From NCBI GenBank assembly GCA_031293105.1, contig JAUMSA010000206.1, positions 1 to 8,254 on the forward strand: a DNA stretch of 8,254 nt. Reading direction: 5' to 3'. This document shows positions 5,793 through 8,254 of this stretch, piece after piece (the stretch's first letter is position 1; every line of letters starts with the position of its first letter). The notes below the pieces were generated by a model that saw only the letters and a list, made by a program, of their open reading frames with translations, had not been told where the DNA came from and made no database searches. The DNA comes from Butyricicoccus sp. (GTDB lineage Bacteria; Bacillota; Clostridia; Oscillospirales; Butyricicoccaceae). The position numbers and the translations under genes are program-made.

Positions 5793-7952
5793 ATGAATGT
5801 AAAAATTGCCCTAGCCGGCAATCCGAACTGTGGTAAAACCACTATGTTCAACACATTGACCGGCAACAACCAGTATGTCGGCAACTGGCCGGGCGTGACC
5901 GTGGAAAAAAAGGAAGGCAAGCTCAAGGGCCATAAGGATGTCATCATCCAGGATCTTCCGGGTATCTATTCCCTTTCCCCGTACACGCTGGAAGAAGTTG
6001 TGGCCCGCAATTACCTGATCGATGAAAAGCCGGATGCGATTTTGAACATCGTGGATGCGTCCAATCTGGAACGTAATCTGTACTTGACCACCCAGCTCAT
6101 CGAACTCGGCGTTCCCACGGTGGTAGCGCTGAATATGATGGATATTGTCAACAAGCGCGGCGACCAGATCGACAACGCCAAGCTGGCCAAGACACTGGGC
6201 TGCAAAATCATTCCGACCAGCGCTCTCAAAGGCGATGGCTGCAAAAAGGCAGCCGAGGAGGCCATAACGCAGGCTTCGGCTGGTAGCCGTCCAATTTATT
6301 GCCGGTTTGATGACAAACTGGAAGAAGTCCTCGATGAAATCGCCTCTCTGGTGGAAGATGTGGTGGATGCCCGCAGCTTGCGCTGGTTTACCATCAAGTT
6401 GTTTGAGCGCGATGAAAAGGTGATGGAACGCTTTACTTTCTCGGCCGATGTATCGTCCCATATCGAATCCCTGATTGCGCAAGCCGAGGAAGATTTCGAC
6501 GATGATGCCGAATCGATCATCACCAACGCACGCTATGCCTGCGTTTCGCAGATGATTCGGGATTCCTTGAAAAAGCAATCCAATTCCAAGCTCTCCCCCT
6601 CGGACCGCATCGACCACATTGTGACCAACCGCATTTTGGCGCTGCCCATCTTTGCGGCTGTGATGTGGGTCGTATATTATATCGCCATTACCACGGTCGG
6701 TAAAATGGGGACAGACTGGACGAATGATGTGCTCTTTGGCAAAATCGTCCCCCATGCGGCAAGCAATTTGCTCGATTCCATCGGCTGTGCAGCCTGGCTG
6801 CATTCGCTGATTGTAGACGGCATTATCGCTGGTGTCGGCGCGGTGCTTGGCTTTGTGCCGCAGATGCTGGTATTGTATGTGATGCTGGCCATTTTGGAGG
6901 ACTGCGGCTATATGGCGCGTGTGGCCTTCATCATGGACCGCATCTTCCGTCGTTTTGGCCTGTCCGGCAAGTCCTTCATCCCAATGATGATCGGCATGGG
7001 CTGCGGCATTCCGGGTGTAATGGCGTCTCGCACCATTGAACAGGACCGCGACCGCCGCATGACGGTCATGACCACCACCTTTATCCCTTGCAGCGCTAAG
7101 CTGCCTATCATCGGCCTGATTGCGGGTGCGATTTTCGGCAATGCTGGTTGGGTCGCCTGGTCGGCTTACTTCATTGGAGTTTCTGCCATCGTCGTTTCGG
7201 GTATCATCCTCAAAAAGACCCGCATGTTTGCCGGTGAACCGGCGCCCTTTGTGCTTGAATTGCCCTCGTATCACGCACCTACGGTTGTCAACGTACTGCG
7301 CGCGACTTGGGAACGCGGCTGGTCGTTCATTAAGAAAGCGGGCACCATCATTTTGCTATCGACCATCGTTCTGTGGTTCTTGCAGACCTATGGCTTTGAA
7401 AACGGTACATTCGGCGCGGTTTCCGAGATCGACAACTGTCTCCTCGCTTTGGTTGGCGGCGCGATTGCCCCGATCTTTGCGCCGCTTGGCTGGGGTCACT
7501 GGCAGGCGACTGTGGCATCGATTACTGGCCTGATCGCCAAGGAAAACGTCATTGCGACCTTTGGTCAGACCTATCACTTTGCCGGGGAACTGGCCGAAAA
7601 CGGCGAACAAATCTGGACGCTGGTAGCGCGCGACTTTACCGCGGTTTCGGCGTACTCCTTCATGGTCTTCAACCTGCTGTGCGCGCCGTGCTTTGCCGCA
7701 ATGGGCGCCATCAAGCGGGAAATGAACAGCGCCAAATGGACAGCATTCGCCATTTCCTATCAGTGCGTCTTTGCTTACACCATTGCACTGATGATCAACC
7801 AATTCGGCCTGCTGCTTACCGGCGGCGGATTTGGCATCGGCACGGTTGCCGCGGTTGTTGTACTGCTGGCCTACCTGTACCTGCTGTTCCGCAAGCCGCA
7901 GAAGGCCAATACCGAAACCCTGCGCTCGGTTGCGGCCGGTGCACGGGTATAA
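5793..7952 (+). CDS. feoB: ferrous iron transport protein B
   Basis: FeoB is the inner-membrane Fe(II) transporter with a cytosolic GTPase domain. This copy is 719 residues and intact. The G domain shows G1 GNPNCGKT (9-16), the G2 region NWPGVTVEKKEG (31-42), G3 DLPG (54-57), G4 NMMD (114-117) and G5 SALKG (143-147). A helical GDI-like linker (about 170-275) follows. The membrane part begins near residue 281 and includes the two conserved gate motifs, GCGIPG (403-408, Cys404) and IPCSAKLPI (Cys433), and ends with a hydrophobic helix before a basic tail (RKPQK). AGAGGAGG (5779-5786) lies 6 nt before the ATG. It is co-transcribed with the two feoA genes and with the Cys-rich small protein downstream. 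Confidence 0.97.
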   Translation: MNVKIALAGNPNCGKTTMFNTLTGNNQYVGNWPGVTVEKKEGKLKGHKDVIIQDLPGIYSLSPYTLEEVVARNYLIDEKPDAILNIVDASNLERNLYLTTQLIELGVPTVVALNMMDIVNKRGDQIDNAKLAKTLGCKIIPTSALKGDGCKKAAEEAITQASAGSRPIYCRFDDKLEEVLDEIASLVEDVVDARSLRWFTIKLFERDEKVMERFTFSADVSSHIESLIAQAEEDFDDDAESIITNARYACVSQMIRDSLKKQSNSKLSPSDRIDHIVTNRILALPIFAAVMWVVYYIAITTVGKMGTDWTNDVLFGKIVPHAASNLLDSIGCAAWLHSLIVDGIIAGVGAVLGFVPQMLVLYVMLAILEDCGYMARVAFIMDRIFRRFGLSGKSFIPMMIGMGCGIPGVMASRTIEQDRDRRMTVMTTTFIPCSAKLPIIGLIAGAIFGNAGWVAWSAYFIGVSAIVVSGIILKKTRMFAGEPAPFVLELPSYHAPTVVNVLRATWERGWSFIKKAGTIILLSTIVLWFLQTYGFENGTFGAVSEIDNCLLALVGGAIAPIFAPLGWGHWQATVASITGLIAKENVIATFGQTYHFAGELAENGEQIWTLVARDFTAVSAYSFMVFNLLCAPCFAAMGAIKREMNSAKWTAFAISYQCVFAYTIALMINQFGLLLTGGGFGIGTVAAVVVLLAYLYLLFRKPQKANTETLRSVAAGARV

Positions 7953-7981
7953 AAAATCTCTGTCTGGAAAGGATGGTTTTT

Positions 7982-8131
7982 ATGGGTACTGGTATCGTTT
8001 GTGCGGTGCTGATTGCCTGCATTGTGCTCGCGGTCCGCAGCATTCGCAAATCCCACAAGTCAGGCGGCTGCGGCGGTGGATGCAGCGGCTGCAGCAGTTG
8101 CAGCTCCTGCCATCCGACCCACAAATCTTAA
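7982..8131 (+). CDS. FeoB-associated Cys-rich small membrane protein
   Basis: This 49-residue protein has an N-terminal membrane helix (about 4-18), a basic stop-transfer segment (RSIRKSHK, 19-26) and a Gly/Ser/Cys tail with cysteines at 30, 34, 37, 40 and 43 (C-x3-C-x2-C-x2-C-x2-C). Two further cysteines (7 and 13) are within the helix. Its size, layout and place directly after feoB match the FeoB-associated Cys-rich membrane protein family (I recall it as PF12669, not checked). The function is not established; the tail may bind Fe(II) or an iron-sulfur cluster near the FeoB pore. The positive residues after the helix suggest that the tail is cytosolic. I chose the ATG at 7982 because AAAGG (7968-7972) stands 9 nt before it; an in-frame ATG at 7973 would touch that site. 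The gap from feoB is 29 nt. Confidence 0.85.
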   Translation: MGTGIVCAVLIACIVLAVRSIRKSHKSGGCGGGCSGCSSCSSCHPTHKS

Positions 8132-8168
8132 TTTCGCTCATACGATTTTCTTAATTGTTCTTCCTATT

Positions 8169-8204
8169 GAAAACGGCGCCGGATTTTCTTCCGGCGCCGT
8201 TTTC
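8169..8204. terminator. intrinsic terminator after the feo operon, probably bidirectional
   Basis: A perfect 15-bp stem runs GAAAACGGCGCCGGA (8169-8183) with TCCGGCGCCGTTTTC (8190-8204) around a 6-nt loop. The A and T runs flanking the GC core sit on both sides, so the hairpin can act on both strands. It starts 37 nt after the stop of the Cys-rich gene. Confidence 0.88.
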
Positions 8205-8254
8205 ATGATTCGCGGTCCCAAATACGTTCCACCTGCTCGCAGGTGCCGCTGGAT
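8203..8254 (-). CDS. possible 3' end of a convergent gene (partial)
   Basis: On the minus strand the window edge reads in one frame as SSGTCEQVERIWDRES and then TGA (8205-8203), right at the foot of the hairpin. The composition and the placement of the stop beside a bidirectional terminator look like the C-terminus of a convergently transcribed gene that starts outside the window. Sixteen residues are too few to name a family. Confidence 0.35.
   Translation of the reverse strand, partial: SSGTCEQVERIWDRES

Noticed and set aside
5811..7274. Long open frame (487 codons) on the minus strand opposite feoB
   Set aside because: It is a shadow of feoB with no ribosome binding site or recognisable motif.
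8089..8254. Another minus-strand frame open through the final hairpin to the right edge
   Set aside because: It would run through the terminator and into the Cys-rich gene. The frame ending at 8203 fits the hairpin better.

Overview
The window is an ordinary chromosomal core segment of a fairly GC-rich low-branching Firmicute. The best guess is a gut clostridium of the Oscillospirales type. The evidence is the ThiI without a rhodanese domain paired with its own cysteine desulfurase, the tandem feoA genes before a clostridial-type feoB with a tiny Cys-rich membrane protein after it, strong GGAGG-type ribosome binding sites, and sigma-A promoters with TGn extended -10 boxes. No marker fixes the genus.

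Left half (minus strand, transcribed right to left): a three-gene operon of a NifS/IscS-type cysteine desulfurase (3683-2556), thiI (2537-1362) and cinA (1336-98), with gaps of 18 and 25 nt. The desulfurase and ThiI form a compact sulfur relay for 4-thiouridine in tRNA. CinA (NMN deamidase / nucleotide pyrophosphatase family) is interrupted by an in-frame TAG at codon 332, although the reading frame beyond it is still perfectly CinA-like to the normal C-terminus. About 22 bp past the cinA stop, the first 75 bases carry two imperfect direct repeats and may be the end of an IS21-like insertion sequence.

Middle: a compact divergent promoter region (3684-3880) drives the desulfurase operon leftwards and purA (adenylosuccinate synthetase, 3881-5155) rightwards. 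Both promoters have near-consensus elements. The purA leader carries inverted repeats. purA ends at a strong intrinsic terminator.

Right half (plus strand): a ferrous-iron uptake operon, feoA1-feoA2-feoB and a 49-residue Cys-rich membrane protein, under its own promoter. Three copies of a 16-bp imperfect palindrome (GTTAG-N6-nnAAC) overlap the -35, overlap the -10 and sit just before the first ribosome binding site, which looks like a repressor operator array. A 15-bp perfect hairpin closes the operon, and the last about 50 bases may be the 3' end of a convergent minus-strand gene.

I found no defence system, CRISPR array, tRNA or rRNA. The most noteworthy points are the amber codon in cinA, the triple operator at feo, the Cys-rich small protein and the possible IS end.
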